NCBI RefSeq assembly: GCF_900177685.1
Contig: NZ_FXAY01000002.1
Location: 1 to 64,000 of the forward strand
Reading direction: 5' to 3'
DNA: 64,000 nt
Origin: Agreia pratensis
GTDB lineage: Bacteria > Actinomycetota > Actinomycetes > Actinomycetales > Microbacteriaceae
Shown: one piece after another, positions 1-7,525 of the stretch
How positions within the stretch are numbered: the stretch's first letter is position 1
Layout: each line of letters opens with the position of its first letter
Made by a program: the position numbers and the translations under genes
The notes under the pieces: model-generated
Told to the model about the DNA's origin: nothing
The model's database searches: none
Seen by the model: the letters and a program-made list of their open reading frames with translations, nothing else

Positions 1-77
1 ACAAGACCTTCAAGACCGACGCCGTCAAGGCCGGCCTCCTCGTCGGAATCGCCAAGATCACCGTCAACACCAAGTAA
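1..77 (+). CDS. C-terminal end of an unidentified protein
   Basis: An open frame enters from the left edge and ends at TAA 75-77. Only about 24 residues are visible, lysine- and valine-rich, ending in ITVNTK. This is too little to assign a family. It is followed by a strong hairpin terminator, which supports it being a genuine gene end. Confidence 0.5.
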   Translation, partial: KTFKTDAVKAGLLVGIAKITVNTK

Positions 78-111
78 CACCCCAGCACAACCAGACCAGC
101 ACAACCAGAAC

Positions 112-135
112 GGCCCGCCACAAACGTGGCGGGCC
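112..135. terminator. Bidirectional intrinsic terminator
   Basis: A perfect 10-bp stem (ggcccgccac at 112-121, gtggcgggcc at 126-135) closes on the loop aaac and is followed by attct. It lies between the gene tail ending at 77 and the convergent gene ending at 157, so it can serve both. The T-tract is weak, as is common in actinobacteria. Confidence 0.75.
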
Positions 136-156
136 ATTCTGCGTTCGTGGCGTGCT

Positions 157-645
157 CTAGTCGAGATCGACCTTCGCGTTCTCGCTGCCACCGCCAGCCG
201 AGCCCGTGACCTTCGACTTCACGAAGCTGATGACCGAGGCGATGCGGCCCCCGGGGCTGTCCCAATACTCCGCGCCGGAGGCGGAGAACTTGACGAGTGT
301 CACGTTCGGGTCTTCGGGGCCGTCAGGGAACCAGGCCTCCACAAAAGGATTCCAGTACTCCTTGACTCGTGCCTGGTCGTCGACCTGCTTGGCTGTGCCG
401 GTGAGTGAAACCCACGTGTCGTTCGATGCGAACGAGACTCCGGCGATCGGGTTGACGGCGAGTTCGGCGACCTCGTGCGAGTCACGGGCGACGATGAACC
501 ACAGGTCGCCGTCGAACTCGGCCTCCTGAACAGTGAGCGGGCGGGCGACGAGCTCGCCCAGGGTGTTGACGGTCGTGACCATCGCGAATCGGAACTCGCG
601 GACGAGTTCGGCGACCTTGGCGACGTCGGCTGAGGAATCAGACAT
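157..645 (-). CDS. Pyridoxamine 5'-phosphate oxidase family protein (general stress protein 26-like)
   Basis: The product has 162 residues and resembles the small split-barrel flavin/F420-binding proteins of the GSP26 type, with a FAMVTTVN..ARPLTV start, a central LWFIVARDSHEV strand and a V-LTGTA segment. Such proteins are cytoplasmic and bind FMN or F420; the substrate cannot be read from sequence. The ATG at 643-645 was chosen because a strong Shine-Dalgarno (agaaggag) lies just upstream and the family similarity begins shortly after it. The frame stays open for a further 49 codons upstream, but that part has no family similarity. It is transcribed away from the TerC gene. Confidence 0.85.
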   Translation of the reverse strand: MSDSSADVAKVAELVREFRFAMVTTVNTLGELVARPLTVQEAEFDGDLWFIVARDSHEVAELAVNPIAGVSFASNDTWVSLTGTAKQVDDQARVKEYWNPFVEAWFPDGPEDPNVTLVKFSASGAEYWDSPGGRIASVISFVKSKVTGSAGGGSENAKVDLD

Positions 646-719
646 TTCTTCTCCTTCTCTGGGTACTCTCAACCTTCGGGCAGCACGCTGGTCGGCGACA
701 GGGGATAGACTTGTGCGTG

Positions 720-816
720 CAAGGGGAGTATTCCCGCGCGGCTGACTCGTCAGTACGGACCCATCGACGGGTTCCGGGCAGCCGGCCTTCACATCGTGAG
801 GGTGGAAGAGACCTTG
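720..816 (+). promoter_or_regulatory. yybP-ykoY family manganese riboswitch upstream of the TerC gene
   Basis: The sequence has the two hallmark segments of this class: AAGGGGAGTA at 721-730 and GAGACCTT at 808-815. The closing P1 helix is formed by caagg 720-724 and ccttg 812-816. A GGGTGG segment before GAGACC matches actinobacterial members as I remember them. An alternative hairpin, gggtg/gaaga (800-809) with tcttc/caccc (819-830), would place the P1 3' strand in its loop and could be the expression switch. A possible -10 (TAGACT, 706-711) would start the RNA right at the aptamer. The downstream TerC gene is a known partner of this riboswitch class. Confidence 0.8.
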
Positions 817-848
817 GTTCTTCTACACCCGACCGTGGAGCAACCCCT

Positions 849-1862
849 ATGCAGATCACACCTCTCGTCTGGCTGATCACCATCGCCGTGACGATCGCCT
901 TCTTCGTCTTCGAGTTCTTCGTGCATGTGCGCAAGCCGCACGAACCGACCATCGCCGAATCGGCCCGTTGGTCGGTGTTCTACATCAGCCTCGCCCTGCT
1001 CTTCGGAGTCGGCATCGGCATGTTCTCCGGCTGGAATTTCGGCGGAGAGTACTTCGCCGGCTACCTCACCGAGAAGGCGCTGTCGATCGACAACCTCTTC
1101 GTCTTCCTGATCGTGATGACCGGATTCGCCGTTCCCAAGGCGTTCCAACAGAAGGTGCTGATGATCGGCATCATCATCGCGCTGATCATGCGCGGAGCCT
1201 TCATCGCCGTGGGTGCGACGCTGATCGACAACTTCTCGTGGATCTTCTACATCTTCGGCGCGCTGCTGCTGGTGCTGGCCTACCGCCAGGCGTTCTCGAA
1301 CCACGAGTCAGACCCGGCCAACGGCAAGATCGTGAAGTTCGCGCGCAGGGTGCTGCCGATCACGAACGACTACCACGAAGACAAGATCGCGGTGAAGATC
1401 GACGGCAAGCGCTTCTTCACCCCGATGCTTCTCACCATCGTGGCGATTGGCTTCATCGACCTGGTGTTCGCGGTCGACTCGATTCCTGCGATCTACGGTC
1501 TCACCAACGAGGCCTACATCGTCTTCACCGCCAACGCGTTCGCGCTCATGGGCCTGCGCCAGCTGTACTTCCTCATCGGCGGACTGCTCGAGCGCCTCGT
1601 CTACCTCGCTCAGGGCCTCGCGGTCATCCTCGCGTTCATCGGCGTGAAGCTCGTGTTCCATGCCCTGCACGTCAACGAACTGCCGTTCGTGAACGGCGGA
1701 GAGCCCCTGCTGTGGGTTCCCGAGATCCCGATCTGGTTCTCGCTCGTCTTCATCGGCCTCACTATCACGGTGGCAACCGTGCTCAGCCTGCGCAAGACGC
1801 GCGGCGACGCCCGCCGCGACGAGGTCGCCGTCGCCGAAGACGTCAAAGAGGGCAAGCTCTAA
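849..1862 (+). CDS. TerC family integral membrane protein (probable Mn2+ exporter)
   Basis: The protein has 337 residues with about eight to nine hydrophobic segments. The TerC signatures are clear: an acidic KALSIDNLFVFL motif around residues 75-90 and the second repeat DLVFAVDSIPA near residue 205. The paired aspartates in these motifs probably bind metal in the membrane. Relatives such as Alx and MeeF-type proteins export manganese, and the riboswitch just upstream fits that role. The ATG at 849 is preceded by GGAG at 837-840; upstream codons in the same frame overlap the riboswitch and are unlikely to be translated. It ends 4 bp into the convergent esterase remnant. Confidence 0.9.
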   Translation: MQITPLVWLITIAVTIAFFVFEFFVHVRKPHEPTIAESARWSVFYISLALLFGVGIGMFSGWNFGGEYFAGYLTEKALSIDNLFVFLIVMTGFAVPKAFQQKVLMIGIIIALIMRGAFIAVGATLIDNFSWIFYIFGALLLVLAYRQAFSNHESDPANGKIVKFARRVLPITNDYHEDKIAVKIDGKRFFTPMLLTIVAIGFIDLVFAVDSIPAIYGLTNEAYIVFTANAFALMGLRQLYFLIGGLLERLVYLAQGLAVILAFIGVKLVFHALHVNELPFVNGGEPLLWVPEIPIWFSLVFIGLTITVATVLSLRKTRGDARRDEVAVAEDVKEGKL

Positions 1863-2410
1863 GCGCTTAGCGAGCTCCGGATGCGTGACACGATGACCGC
1901 GCGCGCGTCACGCCCGATACGGGTCGGCAGCAACGGGAACACGTGCACCTGGCCGACGCCCTCGTGAAAATCGAGTTCGACCCCGGCGTCCGCCGCCTTC
2001 TCTACGAGTAGGTGGGCGTCGGGGTTGAGCACGTCGCGCGTTCCCGAGAAGAGGGTGATCGGCCCGAGCCCGGCGAGGTCTCCGAAGAGTGGGCTCACCA
2101 CGGGATCGAGCAGGTCGCTGTCGCCACGCCAGTACTCGGCGAAGACCTTGCCACCCGGCGTCGCCAGCCACGGATCGGTGGGCTGAACCCGCGGGATCTG
2201 CGGGTTGCTCCAGGTGAGGTCGAGCGCTGGAGAAATCAGCATCGTCTGCGGCAACACGATGCCGTGGGAGTCGCGTAGAGAGAGCGCCACCGACAACGAG
2301 ATCTGGCCGCCCGCCGAGTCTCCGCCGATGCCGGCGCTGCCGTAGCGATCGATGTTGTCTCGAACGAGGTCGCCGATGTGCGACGCCACCTCGAAGGCCG
2401 TGCCGAAGGG
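1859..2410 (-). pseudogene. 3' part of an alpha/beta hydrolase (acetyl-esterase/HSL-type) split by the mobile island
   Basis: This frame encodes the C-terminal two thirds of a hormone-sensitive-lipase-type esterase: the nucleophile elbow GGDSAGG, a DPWLA segment, the aspartate region (RDVLNPDA) and a histidine near the end (QVHVFP). It has no start of its own. The missing N-terminus with the HGGGW oxyanion motif is at 19602-19961. Removing the island and one copy of the 9-bp repeat restores a continuous reading frame (YPLIPFG joined to TAFEVASHIGDL) of about 300 codons. The gene is therefore interrupted and presumably inactive. Confidence 0.9.
2402..2410. repeat. Left copy of 9-bp target-site duplication
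   Basis: gccgaaggg directly precedes the TGTG terminus at 2411 and recurs immediately after the CACA terminus at 19602-19610. The uninterrupted esterase gene needs only one copy. Known Tn552 and Tn5053 relatives make shorter duplications (about 5-7 bp), so 9 bp is unusual for this family. Confidence 0.85.
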
Positions 2411-2458
2411 TGTGGATTTGATCGCTCGGTGGCGGTGTTCTGTGATCGCTTTGTGGCG
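2411..2458. repeat. Terminal repeat, element A left end
   Basis: The terminus reads TGTGGATTTGATCG and then the conserved core GGCGGTGTTCTGTGATCG. The unit GATCGCT-GTGGCG occurs twice, 24 bp apart, consistent with tandem transposase-binding sites. The ATPase stop codon lies immediately inside. Confidence 0.8.
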
Positions 2459-3268
2459 TTAGTTGCCGATGACGAGAATGCTGGCCGCGGCTTCGATGAC
2501 GTCGTCCGTGATGGTTTCGAGCTCGTTGATCTTGAGCACACGAGCGATCTGGGGGAAGAGTCGTTCGAGGAGGCGGAAGTTGCCGCGCGTGATGCGTTCG
2601 ATCGCGGCGATGGCCTGAGCATCGGTGAAGTCGTCGGGGTCGAGGGTTCGGCCGAGGCGTTTCCAGTGGCGGTCGAGCACAAAGAGGAGTTCGTCGCGGC
2701 CGAGGGTGCGATAGTGGTGGGAGAACCCGAGTCTGCTGTACAGCTGGGGGTAGTGCCGGAATCGTTGGTCGATGCCGGGCATGCCGATGAGGATCATCGA
2801 GAGGTGTTCGCGGTCGTGTCGGTCACGGAGCAGTTCAAGGGCCGTGGCGTTGAGTCTCTCTGCTTCATCGATGATGAGTAGTTCTACTAGACGGGTGACG
2901 GCGCCAGCTTTGGTGCGAGGCTCGGCCTCGAGTGTCCTGAGATGTTCGTCTGCGCAGAGACCGACCCTGATTATCCAATGGTCGATGTCGTGCATAAGTT
3001 CTTTGGGCCTGCTCAGCACTTCAGGTGTGTAGAAGACGGTGCGGGAACGATTAGCAAGAGCGTAGTGCTTGGCATCGTGATCGCCTCGAGGCCCCCATTC
3101 GTTGATGTATGGCTCGAGGCTGTCCCAGTTTGCGTAGCGGCGGGCGGAGTTGGTTTTGCCGACTCCGGCATCGCCGTGGCAGATGCCGATGGTTCGTTCC
3201 TTCCGGACGGCGTTGGCAAACTCGGTGAAGCGTCGGTGTTCTTTGGTCACGATGAATGTCTGGTTCAT
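2459..3268 (-). CDS. AAA ATPase of transposition (TniB/Tn552 p271-like), element A
   Basis: The 269-residue protein has a Walker A motif (GDAGVGKTNSAR, about residues 32-43), a Walker B (LLIIDEAERL) and a sensor region (LIGMPGIDQR). This matches the target-selection ATPases of Tn552, Tn5053 and Tn7-like systems (IstB/TniB/TnsC type). It would act with the DDE transposase to choose and hold target DNA. The ATG at 3266-3268 overlaps the transposase stop by one base (TGATG), so translation is coupled. A GTG lies one codon upstream. No TniQ-type targeting gene is present nearby. Confidence 0.85.
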   Translation of the reverse strand: MNQTFIVTKEHRRFTEFANAVRKERTIGICHGDAGVGKTNSARRYANWDSLEPYINEWGPRGDHDAKHYALANRSRTVFYTPEVLSRPKELMHDIDHWIIRVGLCADEHLRTLEAEPRTKAGAVTRLVELLIIDEAERLNATALELLRDRHDREHLSMILIGMPGIDQRFRHYPQLYSRLGFSHHYRTLGRDELLFVLDRHWKRLGRTLDPDDFTDAQAIAAIERITRGNFRLLERLFPQIARVLKINELETITDDVIEAAASILVIGN

Positions 3269-4653
3269 CACTCGTCCTCTTCATAGGTGCGGAGCCGGCG
3301 CCGGTGTGGAGTGGCCGCGGTGTCGCGCGGCTCGTCGCGAGTGACGGCTGTGGGGATGCGGTCGTTGATCGTGTGCCGGAGCTGTTTGCGGCGGGCCCGT
3401 CGGGCCGTTTCGATGTCGCGGAGGCTCATCCGGAGATTGGGGTGGGCTTCGTCGACGGCGACACACACGAAGGTGTTGCGGTCGTAGACGCGGATCTCGG
3501 AGATGTCGCGGGGGTCGTAGCGGATGGTAATGGTGTGCCCGACGAAGGGGGCCAGTGTCGGTGCGAGGTAGCGCTGGCCTTGGAAGTGGATGCCGTCTCG
3601 TTGCACGACGCGACTCTTGGGGACCGTGAGCAGGAGCCCGTCGAGTTCTTCGAGACTGTCGGGCATGCGCGGGAGCCAGCCTTCAGCGACCCAGGCATCC
3701 CGCGGCGAGAGGCCAAGTTCGCGGTGCGAGCGGGCGTTGTATGTCGAGATGAACGCGCCGATGGCCTGGTCGAGGGTGGCGAGATCGAGTACGGGCTGAG
3801 GTTTTCTGTCGCCGGGGCGGGTGTGTCCCGGGAGGGTGACGAGGAGTTCGGTGTTGATCGTTCGGAAGAAGCGCTCGATCTTGCCTCGGCCCTGGGGTCG
3901 CCCGACTGTGGAATGGATGATACGGATGCGCAGCTCGATGGCGGTGCGTTCGAGGTGGTGGCTGGTGAAGTCTGATCCATGGTCGACGTGGAGGATGTCG
4001 GGGATGCCGCACATCGCCCACGCCGGGTCGGTCTTTCGCCAGATCGCTTGGCGCAGAGCAAGGGCCGTGTTGAGCGCTGAGGGTGCGCCGGTGAAGACTG
4101 TGTATCCGCAAATTGCCCTTGAGCAGTCATCCATCACGATCGTCAGCCAGGGCCGGTCCGGCTTTCCGCCGACGCCGGTGATCAGGACGTCGAGTTCGGT
4201 ATGGTCCGCCTGCCAGATTTGATTCGGACGTTCAGCTCGGCGACGAAAGACGAGCTCATGCTTGTCGCGATATGAGGTCGGGCCTTCCAGCGCGAGGGTG
4301 ACGAGGGCCGGATCCAGTGCCTGGACGATTTGCCGGACGGTGGCATAGCTCGGCGCCGGTTTGCCGGCCCGTTCTGCTTCGTTGACGGAGAGGCGGTGCA
4401 GTGTCGCGAGGGCGGGGCGCGGCCTGGTCAGCGCGAGCCGTTCGATGAACTTCACTGTCTCGGGTGCAGTGCGGCGGGTGCCGGCGTCTGCTCGAGGGCG
4501 GGAATCGAAGGTGGCGCTGCCGCGGTCACGGTACAGCTGGTGCCAGCGCTGCAGCGTTCGAAGGGCGACTCCCGTATTTCGGGCGAGGACAGCGAGGGGT
4601 ATCTGGTCTTCGACGTGGAGCCGAAGAATCCGCCACCGCTCTTCGTCGTTCAT
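3268..4653 (-). CDS. DDE transposase with Mu-type C-terminal domain (TniA/Tn552 p480-like), element A
   Basis: The 461-residue protein has an N-terminal helix-turn-helix (TLQRWHQLYRDRG), then an rve/RNase-H-like catalytic core. The DDE residues are the Asp in WQADHTELD, the Asp in HVDHGSDF and, 35 residues later, the Glu in GRGKIERFF. A Mu-transposase-like C-terminal domain follows (GIHFQGQRYLAP). It is a divergent homologue of the 461-residue enzyme at 17356-18741, not an identical copy. ATG 4651-4653 is chosen because it aligns with the start of that homologue. The frame is open further upstream but antisense to the resolvase. Confidence 0.9.
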   Translation of the reverse strand: MNDEERWRILRLHVEDQIPLAVLARNTGVALRTLQRWHQLYRDRGSATFDSRPRADAGTRRTAPETVKFIERLALTRPRPALATLHRLSVNEAERAGKPAPSYATVRQIVQALDPALVTLALEGPTSYRDKHELVFRRRAERPNQIWQADHTELDVLITGVGGKPDRPWLTIVMDDCSRAICGYTVFTGAPSALNTALALRQAIWRKTDPAWAMCGIPDILHVDHGSDFTSHHLERTAIELRIRIIHSTVGRPQGRGKIERFFRTINTELLVTLPGHTRPGDRKPQPVLDLATLDQAIGAFISTYNARSHRELGLSPRDAWVAEGWLPRMPDSLEELDGLLLTVPKSRVVQRDGIHFQGQRYLAPTLAPFVGHTITIRYDPRDISEIRVYDRNTFVCVAVDEAHPNLRMSLRDIETARRARRKQLRHTINDRIPTAVTRDEPRDTAATPHRRRLRTYEEDE

Positions 4654-4660
4654 TTCATCT

Positions 4661-5257
4661 CTACACGACGGTGCTTTCGCGTCCGGCGACAACCTGCTGG
4701 TGGCGGTAGAGAGTTGCTCGACTCCAGCCGACAAGCCGGGCGGCGTCTTCGGCCGTGCGTCCTCTGGCTCGAGCGTCGGCTGCGATCGCGAGCTTGTCGG
4801 CGATGACGGCTGGGTCCGACAGAGGTCGGCCGAAGCGAGTCCCGTTCTGCCTGGCGGCAGCAATGCCGGCATTGACTCGTTCGACGATCAGTTCACGTTC
4901 GTACTCGGCGAGCGTGGCCAACATGTTGAGCATCAGCCGACCAGTCGATGTCGCGGGGTCGATGCCATCAGATATGGAGCGCACGTGGATACCGCGGTCT
5001 CGTAGCAAGTTCACTGTGTTTAGCACATCGATCAGGGAGCGACCGAGGCGATCGACCCGCCACACTACGACCGTGTCACCGGACTCTGCGTGCTCGAGGA
5101 GTTTCTTCATCCCGCGACGCTCGATCGCGGTCTTGCTCCCGGAGGTGACGTCGGCGAACACGTCTCGCTTCTGAACGCCAGCCTCGACGAGAGCATCGAG
5201 CTGCAGTTGCGCGTCCTGACTCGACGTACTCACCCGCGTGTACCCAAGAAGTCTCAT
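4661..5257 (-). CDS. Serine resolvase/invertase, element A
   Basis: This 198-residue small serine recombinase has the catalytic motif GYTRVSTSSQD near its N-terminus (nucleophile in RVS), the conserved VWRVDRLGRS segment, a LNMLATLAEYERELI E-helix and a C-terminal helix-turn-helix (RTAEDAARLVGWSRATLYRH). In Tn552/Tn5053 relatives it resolves the cointegrate made by replicative transposition. It is first in the three-gene module, 7 bp before the transposase. The start at 5257 aligns with the element B homologue; extra upstream codons are not conserved. Confidence 0.9.
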   Translation of the reverse strand: MRLLGYTRVSTSSQDAQLQLDALVEAGVQKRDVFADVTSGSKTAIERRGMKKLLEHAESGDTVVVWRVDRLGRSLIDVLNTVNLLRDRGIHVRSISDGIDPATSTGRLMLNMLATLAEYERELIVERVNAGIAAARQNGTRFGRPLSDPAVIADKLAIAADARARGRTAEDAARLVGWSRATLYRHQQVVAGRESTVV

Positions 5258-5299
5258 GCTTCCATTCTGACTCAAAAACCCCTGTCGGTCACTGCGCTG

Positions 5300-5320
5300 A
5301 GACACTGTGCGGCGAGACAT
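5300..5320 (-). promoter_or_regulatory. Putative res site motif upstream of resolvase A
   Basis: On the minus strand this reads ATGTCT, two variable bases, CCGCA, one variable base, AGTGTCT. The same arrangement occurs at 16689-16709, the same distance (about 42 bp) before the element B resolvase. The flanking DNA is otherwise diverged. TGTC half-sites are typical of res sites of small serine recombinases. It could also be a regulatory site. Confidence 0.5.
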
Positions 5321-5387
5321 CTTTCTAAGACAAAACCTGCCGCGAAAAGTCGCGCGATTAGTTTCGCCATTCGAGCACTCAATACAT

Positions 5388-5415
5388 GTCTCGAAAAGCT
5401 ATTGCTTTTCGAGAC
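5388..5415. repeat. Perfect 12-bp inverted repeat upstream of resolvase A
   Basis: gtctcgaaaagc at 5388-5399 and its complement at 5404-5415 flank the loop tatt, followed by gttttt on the plus strand. It may be a res accessory site or an intrinsic terminator. Position upstream of the resolvase favours the former; the T-run favours the latter. Confidence 0.55.
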
Positions 5416-5467
5416 GTTTTTGGACAGAGCTCTCCCCTCGCGGAGGAGGGTGCTTTTTCGAGTTGCG

Positions 5468-5659
5468 CTACGCCTTGGGCGTGCGGTTCCACGACTTGAT
5501 GAACTTCTCGATGCGCTTAGCCGGTTTGTTGCTCTTACCGAAGACGACGACATAGACAAGTGGGGCAAAGACAACAATCGTCAACAGCTGGGGAGTTGCG
5601 CTGACAAAAGCGATCAAAAGGTTCACCTCCTCCGTGGACTCGGGCAGCAGGTTCGTCAT
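5468..5659 (-). CDS. Small single-pass membrane protein of unknown function
   Basis: This frame encodes 63 residues: a short polar N-terminus, a hydrophobic stretch (LLTIVVFAPLVYVVVFG, about residues 25-41) and a basic C-terminal tail (KSNKPAKRIEKFIKSW). The ATG at 5657-5659 has a good Shine-Dalgarno (cggagg) in its leader, which is the main reason to believe it. The topology is that of a small phospholipase-D-N-like or toxin-like peptide, but I do not recognise a family. It lies at the left edge of the element A cargo. Confidence 0.5.
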   Translation of the reverse strand: MTNLLPESTEEVNLLIAFVSATPQLLTIVVFAPLVYVVVFGKSNKPAKRIEKFIKSWNRTPKA

Positions 5660-5811
5660 GCGAGACCTCCGCGAGAACGGACGCGCGAACGCGCCCTGAT
5701 GGCACCTCGCCGAGTGGCGAGGTGAGCTGAGAAGCCAACGACCAGAAAGGAGCGGTGGCTAGCAAGGAGGGGGCCAGGGAGCATCAGATTGCTCATAGCC
5801 CGGCCGGGCAC

Positions 5812-5833
5812 AAAAAAGCCGGCATCGGCCGGC
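5812..5833 (-). terminator. Intrinsic terminator on the minus strand
   Basis: Read on the minus strand, a GCCGGC/GCCGGC stem with loop cgat is followed by six T residues and GTGCC. It lies directly downstream of the possible gene remnant ending at 5859. The TTTTTTGTGCC tail is shared with the other minus-strand terminators of element A at 5945 and 12783. Confidence 0.7.
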
Positions 5834-5858
5834 GGGTGATCGTCGATGACCAATCGGC

Positions 5859-5936
5859 TCATTGTGGCTGGAGGGGTGGCAGCGCCGTGAAGTCAAACAT
5901 CTTGAGCAGGTTCTCTGCGCCGTCGACGTGCGGCCG
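5859..5936 (-). pseudogene. Possible 3' remnant of a lost gene
   Basis: A short minus-strand frame ends at TGA 5859-5861 with the C-terminal peptide ENLLKMFDFTALPPLQPQ and is followed 26 bp on by a terminator. Upstream it runs straight into the repeat unit at 5945-6029, so any 5' part has been lost. The family is not recognised. The same arrangement (repeat unit abutting a truncated gene) is seen at 7510. Confidence 0.3.
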
Positions 5937-5944
5937 GGAGGGCA

Positions 5945-6029
5945 CAAAAAAGGCCGGCACGATGGCCGACCAGGTTTTTCCACGCACAAAAGGCGTGACA
6001 CCAGTATGCGTCCCTTTCTGGTCTCACGC
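5945..6029 (-). repeat. Hairpin-plus-terminator repeat unit, copy 1
   Basis: On the minus strand there is first a 12-bp hairpin (GCGTGAGACCAG 6029-6018 with CTGGTGTCACGC 6004-5993, one mismatch). After a short A-rich spacer comes a GGTCGGC/GCCGGCC terminator stem with a T6 run. Copy 2 at 7526-7612 has the same layout and much of the same sequence. It lies downstream of lgt and may be that gene's terminator. The hairpin arm GACCAG could alternatively pair with CTGGTC of the terminator stem. Confidence 0.7.
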
Positions 6030-6168
6030 AATAGCCGATTCAAACTCGCCCGACCCGAGCGAGTCGGTGAACCTCCGCCCCATGCGCACCACCGGCTGGG
6101 GCAGACATCGAACGCATCTACCAGGCGGGAGTTGCCACAGGAGATACTCCGTCACTTGGGTATGCGGT

Positions 6169-7131
6169 TTAGGGCCTGAGGATGTGAGTGTCAGTGCCGA
6201 ATTTTCGCGGTGAGGCTTCTGCGGCGGGGTCCGTGTCGCTTGTAGCCAGCGCGGGTTCAACTCGGAAGATGGACTTTTCGGTCTCGGGGTGGCGTCGGCC
6301 TTGGATGATGAAGATGATCGTGCCGACAGCGATGGCAGCGAAGGATGCCCAGATGTTTGCAGGGATCCCAAGGAACCCATCGCTGGTCGGGTCGATGCGA
6401 ATCGCTTCGAGCCAGCTGCGGCCGAGTCCATACCAGACGAGGTAAAGGCCGAGAGTGCGGCCCCAGCGGAGGGCAAGTCGGCGCTCAAGCAGGAGGAGGA
6501 CGGCGAATCCGGTCAGGTTCCAGATGATCTCGTAGAGGAACAGCGGGTGGAACAGGGTCCCGGCCGGCAGACCGTCCGGGAACATTGTGTCGGTCGGCAA
6601 GATTTCTAGCCCCCACGGCAGCGTGGTCGGGAGCCCGAACAATTCGTGGTTGAAGTAGTTTCCGATGCGTCCCAACGACTGGGCTACGAGCAAAGCCGGG
6701 GCGACGGCGTCGGCGAAAGACCAGAAGCGGATGTTGTGTCGCCGACACCCGATGTAGGCGCCGACTGCCCCGCCCAGCAGCGAACCGTAGAGGGCGTTGC
6801 CGCCGTCCCAGATGGCGAATACCAACCACAAGTTCGCGTCCGGGTAGAAGTAGTCGCCGAGGTGAGTGAACACATGGTAAAAACGTGCACCCACAATGCC
6901 GATCGGTACGGCCCACATGATGATGTCGAGCACGACCCCGTTCCCTGCACCTCGGGCAGAGAGCCGCCGCTGGGTAATAAATAGGGCAGCCACAATGCCG
7001 CTGAGAATGCACAGCGCGTACACGTGAACGGTCAACGGGCCCAAAGAGAACGAGGCCCATTCCGGCGGCGGGCTTGGAATCGACGCTGGGACCAGTCCCA
7101 GCACGTTGGTGGTCATCACGAGAGGCAGCAT
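6169..7131 (-). CDS. lgt: Prolipoprotein diacylglyceryl transferase (Lgt)
   Basis: The 320-residue membrane protein has about seven transmembrane segments. It carries the Lgt signature GRIGNYFNHELFG (near residue 155), the earlier IVGARFYHVF segment and a late YGLGRSWLEAIR motif. It transfers a diacylglyceryl group from phosphatidylglycerol to the lipobox cysteine of prelipoproteins at the cytoplasmic membrane. Accessory lgt copies are common on actinobacterial metal-resistance islands. Here a lipoprotein gene is present in element B (16067), but no dedicated substrate lies beside it. ATG 7131 has a GAGG leader. A chromosomal copy elsewhere is expected. Confidence 0.93.
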   Translation of the reverse strand: MLPLVMTTNVLGLVPASIPSPPPEWASFSLGPLTVHVYALCILSGIVAALFITQRRLSARGAGNGVVLDIIMWAVPIGIVGARFYHVFTHLGDYFYPDANLWLVFAIWDGGNALYGSLLGGAVGAYIGCRRHNIRFWSFADAVAPALLVAQSLGRIGNYFNHELFGLPTTLPWGLEILPTDTMFPDGLPAGTLFHPLFLYEIIWNLTGFAVLLLLERRLALRWGRTLGLYLVWYGLGRSWLEAIRIDPTSDGFLGIPANIWASFAAIAVGTIIFIIQGRRHPETEKSIFRVEPALATSDTDPAAEASPRKFGTDTHILRP

Positions 7132-7215
7132 AATCGCCTCAAATGTGAGACTGAGACCGCAGCAGGACGCTGCTGGCTGCGCTGAGGGCTATCGACCAAA
7201 TTGGATCCACGAACC

Positions 7216-7510
7216 TTACCTCGTGATCTCCACTGTCGTCGAGATGGTCAGATGATCCAGGTTCGGAAGGGTATGTGAGATCTCGTGCCTGATGTCGTGC
7301 ACGATCGTTTCGGCGGCTGAGATCGGCATGTCAGCGACAGCTATCGTGGCAGCGCCCTGGAGTCGGTGGCCGACCCATCGCAGCTGCAATGAAGGCACGG
7401 CAAGAAACCCCGGGGTGTGTTCGATCGTGTGCCGCGCTCGCTCGACGAGCTCGGGTTCGATGCCATCCATGAGGCGGCGCCCGATACTGCGAACGGTTCT
7501 CCGCTGATCT
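7216..7510 (-). pseudogene. C-terminal fragment of a CDF-family metal efflux transporter
   Basis: About 95 codons match the cytoplasmic dimerisation domain of cation diffusion facilitators: IGRRLMDGIEPELVERARHT, then a TPGF..LQLRWVGHRL strand, the I-VADMPI helix start and an HLTISTTVE end. The entire membrane domain is missing. The frame runs upstream into the repeat unit at 7526-7612, whose codons show no CDF similarity. This is a decayed Zn/Co/Cd exporter gene, probably truncated when neighbouring DNA was inserted. It stops 84 bp before lgt on the same strand. Confidence 0.75.
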
Positions 7511-7525
7511 GTGGTTGAGCCGGGA

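Noticed and set aside
968-1870. A 300-codon plus-strand frame inside the TerC gene
   Set aside because: Arg/Pro-rich frame shadow; the TerC frame has membrane segments and the family motifs.
2236-2682. A minus-strand frame crossing the left junction of the island
   Set aside because: It reads through the terminal repeat in a different frame from both the esterase and the ATPase and is Arg/Ser-rich without similarity.
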